DNA of 64,000 bases, from positions 1,860,001 to 1,924,000 of the forward strand of contig NZ_JAENXS010000002.1 of the NCBI RefSeq assembly GCF_016612535.1, written 5' to 3'. Made by a program: the position numbers and the translations under genes. Shown here one piece after another: positions 46,511 to 56,005 of the stretch. How positions within the stretch are numbered: position 1 is the first letter of the stretch; each line of letters begins with the position of its first letter. A model generated the notes under the pieces. It had not been told where the DNA came from. It saw only the letters and a list, made by a program, of their open reading frames with translations, and did not search any database. The stretch is from Bradyrhizobium diazoefficiens (GTDB lineage Bacteria > Pseudomonadota > Alphaproteobacteria > Rhizobiales > Xanthobacteraceae).

Positions 46511-47407
46511 CTACAGGCCACTGATGTCCGCGACCATGACGCTGCCCGTCGCCGACTCCGTGATATAGAGCCGATCCTTCTTCGCGCCACCGATCGCAAC
46601 GTTGGTGCAATTGGGCCCCGCGCATGACTTGATCCGCGCGATCAATTCGCCGTTCGGTGCGAACACGAAGACGTGGCCGAGCGAGGCGTGGCCAACGAAC
46701 AGCCGGCCGGCAGCATCCATGGTCATGCCATCAGGACCACTGGTGCCGAACAACGAGCAGAACCGGCCGACCTTCGACACGCTGCCGTCTCGCATGAATG
46801 GCAACCGCCACACCGCATTGTCGCGCGTCATCGCGACAAACAGCACGGACTCGGTCGGGTCGAGCACCAGGCCGTTCGGGCTGATGCCGGTGTCGATGAG
46901 GCAATCGAGCCGGCCGCCCGGCGTCAGACGATAAACCCGTCCGCTGGGATCGTGGAGGCCGGTCTGGCCCTGGTCGGTGAAAAAGATGTCGCCGTTGGAG
47001 CCGAGATGCAGATCGTTGCAGCCGCGGAACGATTCTGAATTGCGTGACGTCAGGATCGGCTTGACGCGGCCAGCCCTGACGTCGAGCTCCATGATGCCGT
47101 GCATGTAGTCGGCGACAAGGATGCGGCCGTCGGCCGCGATCTTCAATCCGTTCGGCCAGCCCTCATATTCGACGGCGAGCGACCACTCGCCACCAGGCGC
47201 AATGCGGAAGATGCGACCGAAGGGAATGTCGACGATGTAGAGATTGCCATCGCTGTCGAATGACGGCCCCTCGATGAAGCTGTCCGTCGGCACGCCCGGC
47301 CGGTTGGCGTCGGCCCAATCCGTCCGCACGCCATTGCGGCGGAATGTGTCGGGCATGGCGGAGAAGACTTTGGTTTCGATCAGGCGTGGCGGCGTTTCCA
47401 GGTACAT
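46511..47407 (-). CDS. SMP-30/gluconolactonase family protein
   Basis: About 298 residues from MYLETPPRLIETKVF; an in-frame GTG at 47476 would add 23 residues, and neither start has a good ribosome site. Propeller motifs: EGPSFDSDGNLYIVD, GCNDLHLGSNGDIFFTDQG, SPNGLVLDPTESVLFVA and GPDGMTMDAAGRLFV hold the metal-binding Glu, Asn, Asn and Asp. Lactonase of sugar or related lactones. Upstream of and close to an aldo/keto reductase, so an oxidise-then-hydrolyse pair is plausible. Confidence 0.88.
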   Translation of the reverse strand: MYLETPPRLIETKVFSAMPDTFRRNGVRTDWADANRPGVPTDSFIEGPSFDSDGNLYIVDIPFGRIFRIAPGGEWSLAVEYEGWPNGLKIAADGRILVADYMHGIMELDVRAGRVKPILTSRNSESFRGCNDLHLGSNGDIFFTDQGQTGLHDPSGRVYRLTPGGRLDCLIDTGISPNGLVLDPTESVLFVAMTRDNAVWRLPFMRDGSVSKVGRFCSLFGTSGPDGMTMDAAGRLFVGHASLGHVFVFAPNGELIARIKSCAGPNCTNVAIGGAKKDRLYITESATGSVMVADISGL

Positions 47408-47566
47408 TTTTGTTTGTTGTCGCTGTTGCTGAAGTGTAGCAGCATAGGCGACAATGTAGGGCGCGTCGACCGGCACGCTGGTTATGGCAGTCCGTTGCTA
47501 TCGCCGCCATCGTCACTGTTTCGTTTCGCTCGCAATGACGGAGGAGGGAGCTAGCGCCCGACGCGA

Positions 47567-49558
47567 CTAAGCCGCGCGAACGGTCGCCAGGAACTGCTCG
47601 ACTTCGCTGCCCAACCGTTTGCTCTCGTCGAGGAGAGCGAGCGCCGCGCCATGCACCTGGCCGGCGGCGGCGCCGGTGTCGGATGCACCGCGCCTGACGT
47701 TCTCGACGCTGGTCGACACCTCGGATGCACCCTGCGCCGCCTGCTGAACGTCGCGCGCGATCGCCTGCGCGGCAGCGCCTTGTTCTTCGACTGCGGCTGC
47801 AATCGAGGACGCGATATCCGCCATGGATTCGATGGTACCGCCGATCTCTTTGATCGCGCCCACCGACTGCTTCGTGGCCGACTGGATCTGCGCGACCTGA
47901 CGGCCGATCTCGTCCGTCGCTTTCGCGGTTTGACCGGCGAGCGCCTTCACCTCCGAGGCCACGACCGCAAAGCCCCGGCCCGCCTCGCCGGCACGCGCCG
48001 CCTCGATCGTCGCATTCAGCGCCAGCAAATTGGTCTGCCCGGCAACTGCCGAGATCATCCGCACGACCTCGTCGATGCGATCAGCCGTCTGCGAGAGCGC
48101 ATCGATCTGGCTGTTGGTCCGGTTGGCCTGCTCGACAGCAGCGAGCGCAACCCGATGCGACTGCGCGACCCGACGGCCCACTTCGCCGACCGACGTGACC
48201 ATCGCCTGGCATGCAGCGGCCGCCGACTGAACGCTCGCCGACGATTGCCCCGAAGCGGCGGCGACCGTCGCCGACAATGCGTTGGTTCCCTCTGCCGTAT
48301 TGGTCAATCCATTTGCGGCGAGTTCGATTTCAGAGGACGAGGCGGTGACGGCATCGACGATATTGCCAACCGCCGCTTCGAAACGATCGGCGATGTCCAG
48401 CATCGCCTGCTTGCGCTGGACTTCCGCGTCGCGCTTGGCCTGCTCCCGGGCCTCGGACAATTGCCGGTTCTCAAGCAGCTTGTGGTGGAAGACGGAGAGC
48501 GAGGACGAGATCTTGCCGATCTCATCGCGGCGGTCGATCTGCTCGATCGGGCGGTCGAGATCGCCGCTCGCCAGATGCTCCATTGCCTGCACCATGCGGG
48601 TCAGCGGCGCCGTGAGCCTGCGCCCGAACCAGAATGCGATCGCAATCATAATGACGACGGTGACACCGATGGACCAGACCACGTAGCGCTGCACGACCCG
48701 AAGCTCGCTGCTGACGGCATCCAAACGCTTGCCGGCAGCGCCTCTGACGGCCTCGAGATTGGGCCGCAACCGGTCGTAGATCTGCGCCAGATCCTCAGCC
48801 TCTTCGTTCAGTGTGCTCTGACCAACCATGAAGGCGAAGAAACTGCCCTTGTAGCTGTCGATCAGCTTCCTGATCTCCGCCTTTGCGTCATCAGGCAGAT
48901 CGGCTTTCGCAAGCTCGGGAAGAAATTCGCCGACGCGCTTGGTCAGCTCGTCCCCATATTTCTCCTCGCCGCGCAACATGAAATCCTTCTCATGCCGCCG
49001 CATCATCAGCATCAGAACGGCAAGCCGCGGCTGGTCGAATGTCTTGAGCTTGCTCTCGACCGAATGTACGGCCGTGCGCAGCTTGCCCTGCAATCCGTCA
49101 TTCTCGTTGAAGCCGACGAGTTTCTGGGCCGCAACCACGTTGGAAAAGCGGGTGGCATAGCTGCTGATGACGGGGCGAAATGACAGCGCGTTGCGGAGCG
49201 GATCATCCTCGGGCAGCGCACCCGCAAGCTCCTCGACTGCGGTCAAATGGGCGGTCGCGGCTCGCAGCGTCTCATCATGCGTGGCCACCTTCTTGTCGGT
49301 CGGCTTCTGAAGAAATCCGGTGGCAATCTCGCGCCCCTGCAACAGGCTTTCGGACAGACGCGCCGTCTCGGATTCGAGCTTCGTGAAGCGGTCAGCAACC
49401 TTGTGGCTTCGATCCTCGATCTGTCGGCCGGCGAGATAGATCACGCCCACCATCAGCACGCCGGTGACACCGAGCAGGAGAACCTGCGTACGCAGGCCAA
49501 GATGAAACTTGCCCAGGCGAAATTGGAATCGGCCTGCCAACCGAAGTCTGCTCAACAT
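47567..49558 (-). CDS. Methyl-accepting chemotaxis protein with HBM-type sensor
   Basis: 663 residues. TM1 near residues 27-44 ([18 protein letters not shown]), a long helical periplasmic sensor with the phrase [16 protein letters not shown], typical of helical-bimodular (HBM) domains that bind organic acids, TM2 ([19 protein letters not shown]), HAMP, and a signalling tip [45 protein letters not shown] (key part [18 protein letters not shown]). Signals through CheA/CheW; ligand unknown. Monocistronic, with no che genes near. Confidence 0.93.
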   Translation of the reverse strand: MLSRLRLAGRFQFRLGKFHLGLRTQVLLLGVTGVLMVGVIYLAGRQIEDRSHKVADRFTKLESETARLSESLLQGREIATGFLQKPTDKKVATHDETLRAATAHLTAVEELAGALPEDDPLRNALSFRPVISSYATRFSNVVAAQKLVGFNENDGLQGKLRTAVHSVESKLKTFDQPRLAVLMLMMRRHEKDFMLRGEEKYGDELTKRVGEFLPELAKADLPDDAKAEIRKLIDSYKGSFFAFMVGQSTLNEEAEDLAQIYDRLRPNLEAVRGAAGKRLDAVSSELRVVQRYVVWSIGVTVVIMIAIAFWFGRRLTAPLTRMVQAMEHLASGDLDRPIEQIDRRDEIGKISSSLSVFHHKLLENRQLSEAREQAKRDAEVQRKQAMLDIADRFEAAVGNIVDAVTASSSEIELAANGLTNTAEGTNALSATVAAASGQSSASVQSAAAACQAMVTSVGEVGRRVAQSHRVALAAVEQANRTNSQIDALSQTADRIDEVVRMISAVAGQTNLLALNATIEAARAGEAGRGFAVVASEVKALAGQTAKATDEIGRQVAQIQSATKQSVGAIKEIGGTIESMADIASSIAAAVEEQGAAAQAIARDVQQAAQGASEVSTSVENVRRGASDTGAAAGQVHGAALALLDESKRLGSEVEQFLATVRAA

Positions 49559-49680
49559 GCGTTCCAGCCCCGACGAGTATCAATTCGTGAAAATTGATCC
49601 GTTCTAGCCGGAATTGCTTAATATTTTTGCAACCACCGGCCGGCGCGCGGCTCAAGCTCGATTCCGGCAACGCGGCCGGC

Positions 49681-52383
49681 CTACCCCGCCGCGCCCGCGA
49701 CCTTCGCCTGCTTCGCCGGCAGCTCGGTCGTTGCGATCAGGCGCTTCAGTTCGGGGATGCAGGAGCCGCAATTAGTGCCGGCCTTGAGCTTGGCGCCGAT
49801 CTCGGCGGCGGTACGCGCGCCGCTCGCGATGGTGTCGCAGATGGTGCCGCGGCCGACGCCGAAGCAGGCGCAGACGATCGGACCGGTCGAGGCGGCGCCT
49901 TCGGCCGACTTGCCTGACAGCAGCATGCGGCGCTGATCGTCGGTGACGCGGTCGGCCGCGAACACGCTCTTCACCACCTCCCAGTCGCCGGCATCGTGCG
50001 CGGGGCCGACGAACAGGCAGGTCTCGATGCGGTCACCCGCGAACGAGGCCGCGCGATAGACGCCGCCGCCGAAATCGCGATAGTCGGCGATGTCCTCACC
50101 GGCGAGGCCGTCGAGCCAGGCCGGCCAGCGCGCAAGGTCGGCATTGTCGGCAAAGAGATAGCCGAAGCCGCCTATGACGGTTGCGCGGGTCCACAACAGG
50201 TTCGGCGGCAGATCGAGCTGCTTGCGTGACAGCGCAAAGCCGCGGAAGACGTATTCATACGGCGCAATCGCAGCCGGCGTCGCCTTCGATTCCGGCTGTC
50301 CGGAGAATGGATCGGTGAACGGCGCGACCAGCGCGCCGACACGGCCATGCGAAGCGTTCATCGCGCTCCAGTGGATCGGCGCGAACAGCGTACCACGCTG
50401 CTGCCGATCGCTGACGACGACCTTCAGGATGCACTGGCCGTAGTCGGTGGTGATGCGGGCGAAGCCGGCGTGCACGATGTTGTATTTGTTGGCGTCATCA
50501 GGATGGATCTCGACGAACGGCTCGGGCAGATGCGCACCGAGCCGCCGGCTCAGACCCGTGCGCGTCATGGTGTGCCACTGGTCGCGAATGCGTCCGGTGT
50601 TGAGCCGTAAGGGCCGCGACGGTCCGGTCTCGCTGCGCAGCGCCGGTACCTCCGGCGCGATGAAGCGGCCCTTGCCGTCATTGGTGAAGAAGCCACCTTC
50701 CGCGAAGAAGCGCTCGCCGGGCTCCGCGCCTTCACGCGCGGGCCACAGTACGGGCTTCAGCGTGTCGAAGGCTTCGTCGGACAGCGAAGTGAGCGCGCCG
50801 ATGTCGAAATCCCGGCTGCCATTGTTCTCGAACGCCGAGAGCGCGGCATGCTCGCGAAAGATGTCGGCGGCGGATTTGTAATTGAAGCTGTCGCCGAAGC
50901 CGAGGCGCTTTGCCGTCTCGCTGAGGATCCACCAGTCCGGCCGCGCCTCGCCAGGCGCCGGCAGGAACGAGCGCTGGCGCGAGATGCGGCGTTCGGAATT
51001 GGTCACCGTGCCCGACTTCTCGCCCCAGGCGAGCGCAGGCAGCAGCACATGCGGACCGGCATCGACGGTGTCGTTCGACAGCACGTTCTCGGAGACGACG
51101 AACAGCTCGAGCTTCCTCAGCGCCTCGCGCACGAAATCGGCATCGGGCAGCGACACCGCGGGGTTGGTGCCCATCACCCACAGCGCCTTGACCTCGCCGC
51201 GGTTGATTGCCTCGAACAGCTGAACCGCCTTCAACCCCTCATGGGTGGCGATGCGCGGCGCCTTCCAAAACCGCCTGACGCGGTCGATGTCCGGCGGCGT
51301 GAAATTCATGTGGGCGGCGAGCTGGTTGGCGAGGCCGCCGACTTCGCGGCCGCCCATCGCATTGGGCTGGCCGGTGAGCGAGAACGGCGAGGCGCCGGGC
51401 TTGCCAATGCGCCCGGTGGCGAGATGGCAGTTCAGGATGGCGTTGACCTTGTCGGTGCCCTGCGCCGACTGGTTCACGCCTTGCGAGTAGAGCGTGACGA
51501 CCCGCTCGGTGTCACGGAACATCTTGAAGAAGGTCGCAACGTCCTGCTCGGTCAGCCCCGTCGCAAGCGCAGTCGCGGTGACGCTGCCGGCGATGTTGCG
51601 TGCACGCGCCAGCGCATCGTCGAAGCCCGAGGTGTTGTTGGCAACGTAGTCCCGGTCCAACGCACCGCTGTCGACGAGATGGACGAACAGGCCCGAGAAC
51701 AGCGCGGTATCGCTGCCGGGTTTCAGGCCAAGGAACAGATCGACGTCACTCGCGGTGTCGGTGCGGCGCGGATCGATCACGATCATGCGGGCGCCGCGCT
51801 CCTGCCGGTTCTTCACCATGCGCTGGAACAGCACGGGATGGCACCAGGCCGCGTTCGAGCCGACGAAAACCAGCAGATCGGCCTGGTCGAGATCCTCGTA
51901 GCAGCCGGGCACGGTGTCGGCGCCGAAGGCGCGTCGGTGGCCGGCCACGGAAGACGACATGCAGAGCCGCGAATTGGTGTCGACATTGGCGGTGCCGACA
52001 AAGCCCTTCATCAGCTTGTTGGCGACGTAATAATCCTCGGTGAGAAGCTGGCCGGAGAGATAGAAGGCGACCGCGTCGGCGCCGTCGCGCGCGACGATGT
52101 GCTTCATGCGGTGCGCGACATGGTCGAGCGCATCGCTCCAGGCGACGCGCTCCAGCACGCCCTTGCAGCGGATCATCGGATAGAGCAACCGGCTCTCGAG
52201 TCCGACGGTCTCGCCGAGCGCAGAGCCCTTGGAGCACAGCCGGCCGAAATTGGCGGGATGATCGGGGTCGCCGGCGATTGCCGCACCGCCTGCGCCGTCG
52301 GGCGTTGCGAGCACGCCGCAGCCGACGCCGCAATAGGGGCAGGTCGTGTTGATGGTGCGGAGGTTCGGGTCGATCGCCGTCAT
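49681..52383 (-). CDS. nasC: Assimilatory nitrate reductase catalytic subunit
   Basis: 900 residues from MTAIDPNLRTINTTCPYC. N-terminal [4Fe-4S] ligands Cys15, Cys18, Cys22 and Cys50, molybdopterin-guanine-dinucleotide binding throughout, and a C-terminal BFD-like [2Fe-2S] domain with Cys838, Cys840, Cys872 and Cys875 that accepts electrons from a reductase. Reduces nitrate to nitrite in the cytoplasm. It follows the FAD protein by 2 bases and is last in the narK-bjgb-flp-nasC order known in B. diazoefficiens. The frame to 52530 is discarded. Confidence 0.95.
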   Translation of the reverse strand: MTAIDPNLRTINTTCPYCGVGCGVLATPDGAGGAAIAGDPDHPANFGRLCSKGSALGETVGLESRLLYPMIRCKGVLERVAWSDALDHVAHRMKHIVARDGADAVAFYLSGQLLTEDYYVANKLMKGFVGTANVDTNSRLCMSSSVAGHRRAFGADTVPGCYEDLDQADLLVFVGSNAAWCHPVLFQRMVKNRQERGARMIVIDPRRTDTASDVDLFLGLKPGSDTALFSGLFVHLVDSGALDRDYVANNTSGFDDALARARNIAGSVTATALATGLTEQDVATFFKMFRDTERVVTLYSQGVNQSAQGTDKVNAILNCHLATGRIGKPGASPFSLTGQPNAMGGREVGGLANQLAAHMNFTPPDIDRVRRFWKAPRIATHEGLKAVQLFEAINRGEVKALWVMGTNPAVSLPDADFVREALRKLELFVVSENVLSNDTVDAGPHVLLPALAWGEKSGTVTNSERRISRQRSFLPAPGEARPDWWILSETAKRLGFGDSFNYKSAADIFREHAALSAFENNGSRDFDIGALTSLSDEAFDTLKPVLWPAREGAEPGERFFAEGGFFTNDGKGRFIAPEVPALRSETGPSRPLRLNTGRIRDQWHTMTRTGLSRRLGAHLPEPFVEIHPDDANKYNIVHAGFARITTDYGQCILKVVVSDRQQRGTLFAPIHWSAMNASHGRVGALVAPFTDPFSGQPESKATPAAIAPYEYVFRGFALSRKQLDLPPNLLWTRATVIGGFGYLFADNADLARWPAWLDGLAGEDIADYRDFGGGVYRAASFAGDRIETCLFVGPAHDAGDWEVVKSVFAADRVTDDQRRMLLSGKSAEGAASTGPIVCACFGVGRGTICDTIASGARTAAEIGAKLKAGTNCGSCIPELKRLIATTELPAKQAKVAGAAG

Positions 52384-52385
52384 CG

Positions 52386-53603
52386 TCAGGCAGCCTTTGA
52401 AGGACAGGCGAGCGCGCGGCCGAACACCATGTCGGCGCGGATCGCGGCGATCTTCTCGCAGGTGCGGATCAGTTCGAGATACCAGAGCGCGTCGGCGGTA
52501 TCGCCGATCAGTACGGCGCCGGTGAGACATCCGTCGGCGATCACGAGCTTCTTGTAGGTGCCGCGGCGGCGGTCGCTCAGCACGAGGCTCTCGCTGCCCT
52601 CCCCGCCCATGAAGTCGCCCGCTGAGAACACGCTGACGCCGGACACTTTCAGGTTGGTCGAGACCACGCTGCCCTGATAGGCGGCGGGGCGGCCACCGAG
52701 ATGCCGCGCCAGCACGCGCGCCTGCTCATAGGCCGGTTCGACCAGGCCATAGCAGGTGCCGCGATGCTCGGCGCATTCGCCGAGGGCGTAGATGTCGGGA
52801 GAGGCGGTCTGCATCTCGTCGTTGACGACGATGCCGCGGTTGACCGCAATGCCGGCCTCCTTGGCGAGCGCGATGTTCGGCCTGATGCCGGCGGCGAAGA
52901 TCACCGCATCGGCCTCGATGCGGCTGCCATCGGCAAGCTCGACGGCTTCGACGTGGCGCTCGCCATGGATGCGGGCGGTCGAGGCATTGAGCAGGATGCG
53001 GATGCCCTTGCGCTCGACCAGCGTCTTGAGCAGATCGGCGGCCGGCCCATCGAGCTGGCGCTCCATCAGCCTATCCATCAGGTGCAGCAGCATCACGGGC
53101 GCACCGGCTTTCGCCAGGCCATAGGCCGCTTCGAGCCCGAGCAGGCCGCCGCCGACCACAACGACGCGTTTCTTCGCCGCCGCCAGCGACAGCAGCAGGT
53201 CGACATCGCGCGTGTCGCGAAACGTGTGCACACCGGCAAGGTCAGCGCCGGGCACGTTCAGCCGCAGCGGCGTCGCGCCGACGGCGAGCACGAGCTTGGA
53301 ATATTCCATGCTCTCTTCACCGGCGATCTTGAGCTCGCGGCGGCCGGTGTCGATCTCGGTGACGCGATAGCCGTAGCGCACGGTAACGCCGCGATGGCGC
53401 CACCAGTCCGCCGGCCGGAGTTCGATTTCGTGCGAGCCGGTTTCGCCGGCCAGCACCGAGGAAAGCAGCACGCGATTGTAAGCGAGCCGCGGCTCTTCAC
53501 CGATCACGGCGATCGCGTAGCGGCCGAGCGCGGTCTTGGCGAGCTCGTCGACCAGACGCGCGGCCGCCATACCGTTACCGACGATGACCAGCGGTTCACT
53601 CAC
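52386..53603 (-). CDS. flp: FAD-dependent NAD(P)H oxidoreductase of the nitrate operon
   Basis: 405 residues from a GTG at 53601-53603 (VSEPLVIVGNGMAAAR), preceded by TAGGAGATGCCTT, whose Shine-Dalgarno overlaps the hemoglobin stop; this beats the upstream ATG. FAD motif VGNGMAAA, NAD motif VVVVGGGLLGLEAA, C-terminal FAD segment DIYALGECAEH. It resembles the FAD half of NirB/NasB. Likely passes NAD(P)H electrons to NasC and perhaps keeps the hemoglobin reduced, as proposed for Flp in B. diazoefficiens. Confidence 0.93.
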   Translation of the reverse strand: MSEPLVIVGNGMAAARLVDELAKTALGRYAIAVIGEEPRLAYNRVLLSSVLAGETGSHEIELRPADWWRHRGVTVRYGYRVTEIDTGRRELKIAGEESMEYSKLVLAVGATPLRLNVPGADLAGVHTFRDTRDVDLLLSLAAAKKRVVVVGGGLLGLEAAYGLAKAGAPVMLLHLMDRLMERQLDGPAADLLKTLVERKGIRILLNASTARIHGERHVEAVELADGSRIEADAVIFAAGIRPNIALAKEAGIAVNRGIVVNDEMQTASPDIYALGECAEHRGTCYGLVEPAYEQARVLARHLGGRPAAYQGSVVSTNLKVSGVSVFSAGDFMGGEGSESLVLSDRRRGTYKKLVIADGCLTGAVLIGDTADALWYLELIRTCEKIAAIRADMVFGRALACPSKAA

Positions 53604-53613
53604 AAGGCATCTC

Positions 53614-54042
53614 CTATTCGGCGGCCTGCGCTTGTGCGCCATAGGCCTCGGAAATCATGTAACCGGACAGCACGCCATAGGCGTCGGTCCAGGCGGTCGC
53701 GAGTTCGGGCGTCCAGGCTTCGCCAAGACCCTTCTCCAGGGTCCACAGCAAGGTCGCGCCGACCACGGGATAGTGCTCGGCCTTGGCGCCGTAGGCGACG
53801 TGACGCTTGGCGAGCGCCGACGCCGCCGGAAGAATTGTCTCCAGGTTCGACAGACCGCCGACGACAGCAGCGAGCATGCCCATCAACTTCTTGCGTTGCT
53901 CGGTCATGTCTTCGGGAAACATCGCGCGCACGGACGGGGCAACCTCGAACAAGCGATCGTAGAACAGCACGGCGGCGGCTTCCGAAATCGGTGCGACCTT
54001 GGAAAAGCTCTGCTGGACGAGGGTGATCTGCTCGCGCGTCAT
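53614..54042 (-). CDS. bjgb: Single-domain bacterial hemoglobin
   Basis: 142 residues from MTREQITLVQQSFSKV, preceded by AGGACAACATC. Globin fold with proximal heme His81 (KRHVAYG), Tyr28 in the B10 area (LFYDRLF) and Gln49 in the E7 area, the heme-pocket set seen in flavohemoglobin and Bjgb globins. It lacks the flavoprotein domain of Hmp. In B. diazoefficiens the homologue protects against NO from nitrate/nitrite. It lies between narK and flp in the operon. Confidence 0.92.
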   Translation of the reverse strand: MTREQITLVQQSFSKVAPISEAAAVLFYDRLFEVAPSVRAMFPEDMTEQRKKLMGMLAAVVGGLSNLETILPAASALAKRHVAYGAKAEHYPVVGATLLWTLEKGLGEAWTPELATAWTDAYGVLSGYMISEAYGAQAQAAE

Positions 54043-54162
54043 GATGTTGTCCTGTCTGTTGGGTTTGCCTTCGTCCGCGCCATTGCGGAAAAAGTTCATG
54101 GATCAAACGTCATCAGAACGGCCTCTCCCCGCGTACGGGGAAAAGCGAGATTTGAATCAGGC

Positions 54163-55545
54163 TCAGACTCGCGCTTCGGCAAGGCTTGGCGCGCCCTCAG
54201 CCTGCGGGCTGCGACGCAGGTAGAACCACCAGGTCAGTCCGAGACAGACGGCGTAGAACGCGAGGAAGATGGCGAGCGCGACCTGCGGTCCGCCCGTCAT
54301 CGCGATCGACTTGCCGAAGCTGCTCGGGATCAGATAGCCGCCGACGGCACCGACCGCGCCGATGAAGCCGACAGCCGCACCGCTCTCGATGCTCGCGGTC
54401 TTCATCGCGAGCGCGCGTGCCGCATCGCCCTTGCCGCGCACCTTGAACAGGTTTTCCTCACGGAAGATCGAGGGGATCATGCGGTAGGTCGAGCCGTTGC
54501 CGATGCCGGTCGTCAGGAACAGGATCAGGAACATCGACAGGAAGCCGGTGAAGTCCTTCTCGCCGACGAAGTAGAGCACGCCGATCGTCGCCGCCGCCAT
54601 CGCGATGAAATTCCAGAACGTGATGATGGAGCCGCCGACCTTGTCGGCAAGCCAGCCGCCGAACGGGCGCGACAACGAGCCGACCAGCGGACCGAGGAAC
54701 GCGATCGAGATCGTGACCGTGGGAAACTGGGTCTTGATCAGCAGCGGAAACGCGGCGGAGTAGCCGATGAAGGAGCCGAACGTTCCGATGTAGATGAGGG
54801 CCATGATCCAGGTGTGCTTGCGCTTGACGATGGCGAGCTGGTTCTTGATCGACGACTTGGCCGAGGTCAAATTGTTCATGAAGAACACCGCGCCGAAGAC
54901 CGCGATCGCGATCGGCAGCACCCACATCAGGCCGGCGTTCTGGAGATAGACGCCGCCGACCGGCGCTGCCTGGAACAGGTTGATGACGGCGAGCGTCATC
55001 AGGATCGGCGTCAGCAGCTGGACGCTGGAGACGCCGATATTGCCGCCGGCGGCATTCAGGCCGAGCGCCCAACCCTTCATGCGGTCCGGGAAGAAGAAGG
55101 AAATGTTGGTCATGCTGGAGGCGAAGTTGCCGCCGCCGAGACCCGCGGTCGAGGCGATCAGCAGCATCATCCAGAACGGCGTCTCGGGTTGTCCCACGAA
55201 GTATGCCAGCGCCAGCGTCGGAATGAACAGCACGGCGGCGCTGAAGATGGTCCAGTTGCGGCCGCCGAAGGTCGTCACCGCGAAGGTATAGGGGAAGCGC
55301 ATCAGGGCGCCGATCAGGCCCGGCACGGCCACGAGCTGGAACAATTCGTCGGTCGAATAGTGAAAGCCCGCCTGCGGCAGCTTGGTGGCGACGATGCTCC
55401 AGATCAGCCAGACGGAGAAACCGATATGCTCGGCCACGATCGACCAGATCAGGTTACGCCGGGCGACGGTCTTGCCGCCCGCATTCCAGAACGCCTCGTC
55501 CTCGGGGCGCCAGTCAGAAATCCACGTCGGATTGCCTTCCCTCAT
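54163..55545 (-). CDS. narK: Nitrate/nitrite transporter, NarK family (MFS)
   Basis: 460 residues from MREGNPTWISDWRPEDEAFW. About 12 TM segments; the NarK signature glycine-rich TMs are visible as GLGGGNFASSMTNISFFFP and GIGNGSTYRMIPSIF, and AAVGFIGAVGAVGGYLIP. Imports nitrate and/or exports nitrite across the inner membrane. It is the first gene of the four-gene operon. A sigma-54-type promoter lies about 143 bases upstream of the ATG, implying nitrogen control. Confidence 0.95.
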   Translation of the reverse strand: MREGNPTWISDWRPEDEAFWNAGGKTVARRNLIWSIVAEHIGFSVWLIWSIVATKLPQAGFHYSTDELFQLVAVPGLIGALMRFPYTFAVTTFGGRNWTIFSAAVLFIPTLALAYFVGQPETPFWMMLLIASTAGLGGGNFASSMTNISFFFPDRMKGWALGLNAAGGNIGVSSVQLLTPILMTLAVINLFQAAPVGGVYLQNAGLMWVLPIAIAVFGAVFFMNNLTSAKSSIKNQLAIVKRKHTWIMALIYIGTFGSFIGYSAAFPLLIKTQFPTVTISIAFLGPLVGSLSRPFGGWLADKVGGSIITFWNFIAMAAATIGVLYFVGEKDFTGFLSMFLILFLTTGIGNGSTYRMIPSIFREENLFKVRGKGDAARALAMKTASIESGAAVGFIGAVGAVGGYLIPSSFGKSIAMTGGPQVALAIFLAFYAVCLGLTWWFYLRRSPQAEGAPSLAEARV

Positions 55546-55677
55546 CGGAAATTTCCCTTTCACTAGGAAGCGGGACACCGACTGGCGCGGGCGCAGGGAT
55601 GCACGCTCGGGGGAAGCCCCCGTTTTCGGCGGTGTCACAATTTGAATGATTGCTCGGTGACGGCGTCGCTGGCGTCA
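55546..55677 (-). other. Probable 5' leader of the narK operon
   Basis: Inferred transcript leader of about 130 nt between the sigma-54-type promoter and the narK ATG. It contains a 6-bp hairpin at 55608-55622 (CGGGGG, 3-base loop, CCCCCG), without a following U-run, and a GTCAC/GTGAC inverted pair at about 55633-55660. Nitrate-assimilation leaders in related bacteria are antiterminated by NasT (ANTAR). I cannot confirm the paired hexaloop hairpins of that motif by eye. Confidence 0.4.
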
Positions 55678-55687
55678 GAACCCGTAA

Positions 55688-55703
55688 TTCAAGCTCCGTG
55701 CCA
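55688..55703 (-). promoter_or_regulatory. Sigma-54-type promoter of the narK operon
   Basis: Minus-strand TGGCACGGAGCTTGAA: perfect -24 element TGGCAC, five-base spacer, and a -12 element TTGAA, one base off the usual TTGCA/T. Correct orientation and distance for narK. Fits NtrC/RpoN control described for this operon in B. diazoefficiens. Confidence 0.65.
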
Positions 55704-55831
55704 AATTGCGGTAGACGGTAAATGCAAGTAATAACAATATCTTATGTCGAATGATGAAATATTGATCATGCCTAAAACTGCATCAAAAACTTGCGGATCG
55801 CTCATTTCTTGAATGGCGATTCGCCCGCTGA

Positions 55832-55846
55832 TTGTGCGACGCACAA
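55832..55846. promoter_or_regulatory. Palindrome between the divergent nitrate promoters
   Basis: TTGTGCGACGCACAA, 6-bp perfect arms with a 3-base centre. It lies about 130 bp from the narK -24 element and about 135 bp from the nitrite transporter -24 element, near the middle. Spacing suits an enhancer for an NtrC-type activator, though the half-sites (GTGC...GCAC) are inverted relative to the usual NtrC form. Confidence 0.45.
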
Positions 55847-55979
55847 GACTTGGGCACGCGCCCGTTTTTTCGCCAGCGAACGGCCTGCCGCGACCGATTG
55901 GGTTGGGCGGGGGCGGCTTATCTCCTTCCAAACAAGGCAAAACTCGGCCCTTGCGGCCGCGCTGCGTTGCCGACCGGTC

Positions 55980-55995
55980 TGGCACATCGATTGCT
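55980..55995 (+). promoter_or_regulatory. Sigma-54-type promoter of the formate/nitrite transporter gene
   Basis: TGGCACATCGATTGCT: full match to the consensus TGGCAC-N5-TTGCW, GG and GC correctly spaced. Expected start near 56006, leaving a leader of roughly 230 nt before the ATG at 56240. Confidence 0.75.
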
Positions 55996-56005
55996 TTCAT
56001 TCTGC

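Noticed and set aside
50848..52557. 569-codon plus-strand frame opposite nasC
   Set aside because: Shadow of the nitrate reductase gene; composition is non-protein-like and there is no ribosome site or motif.
53536..55566. 676-codon plus-strand frame opposite narK, bjgb and flp
   Set aside because: Crosses three well-supported genes in antisense; rich in Arg/Asp/Glu/His with no domain.
55608..55622. Intrinsic terminator in the narK leader
   Set aside because: The hairpin is stable but has no U-run after it on the transcript strand, so I list it only as a leader hairpin.
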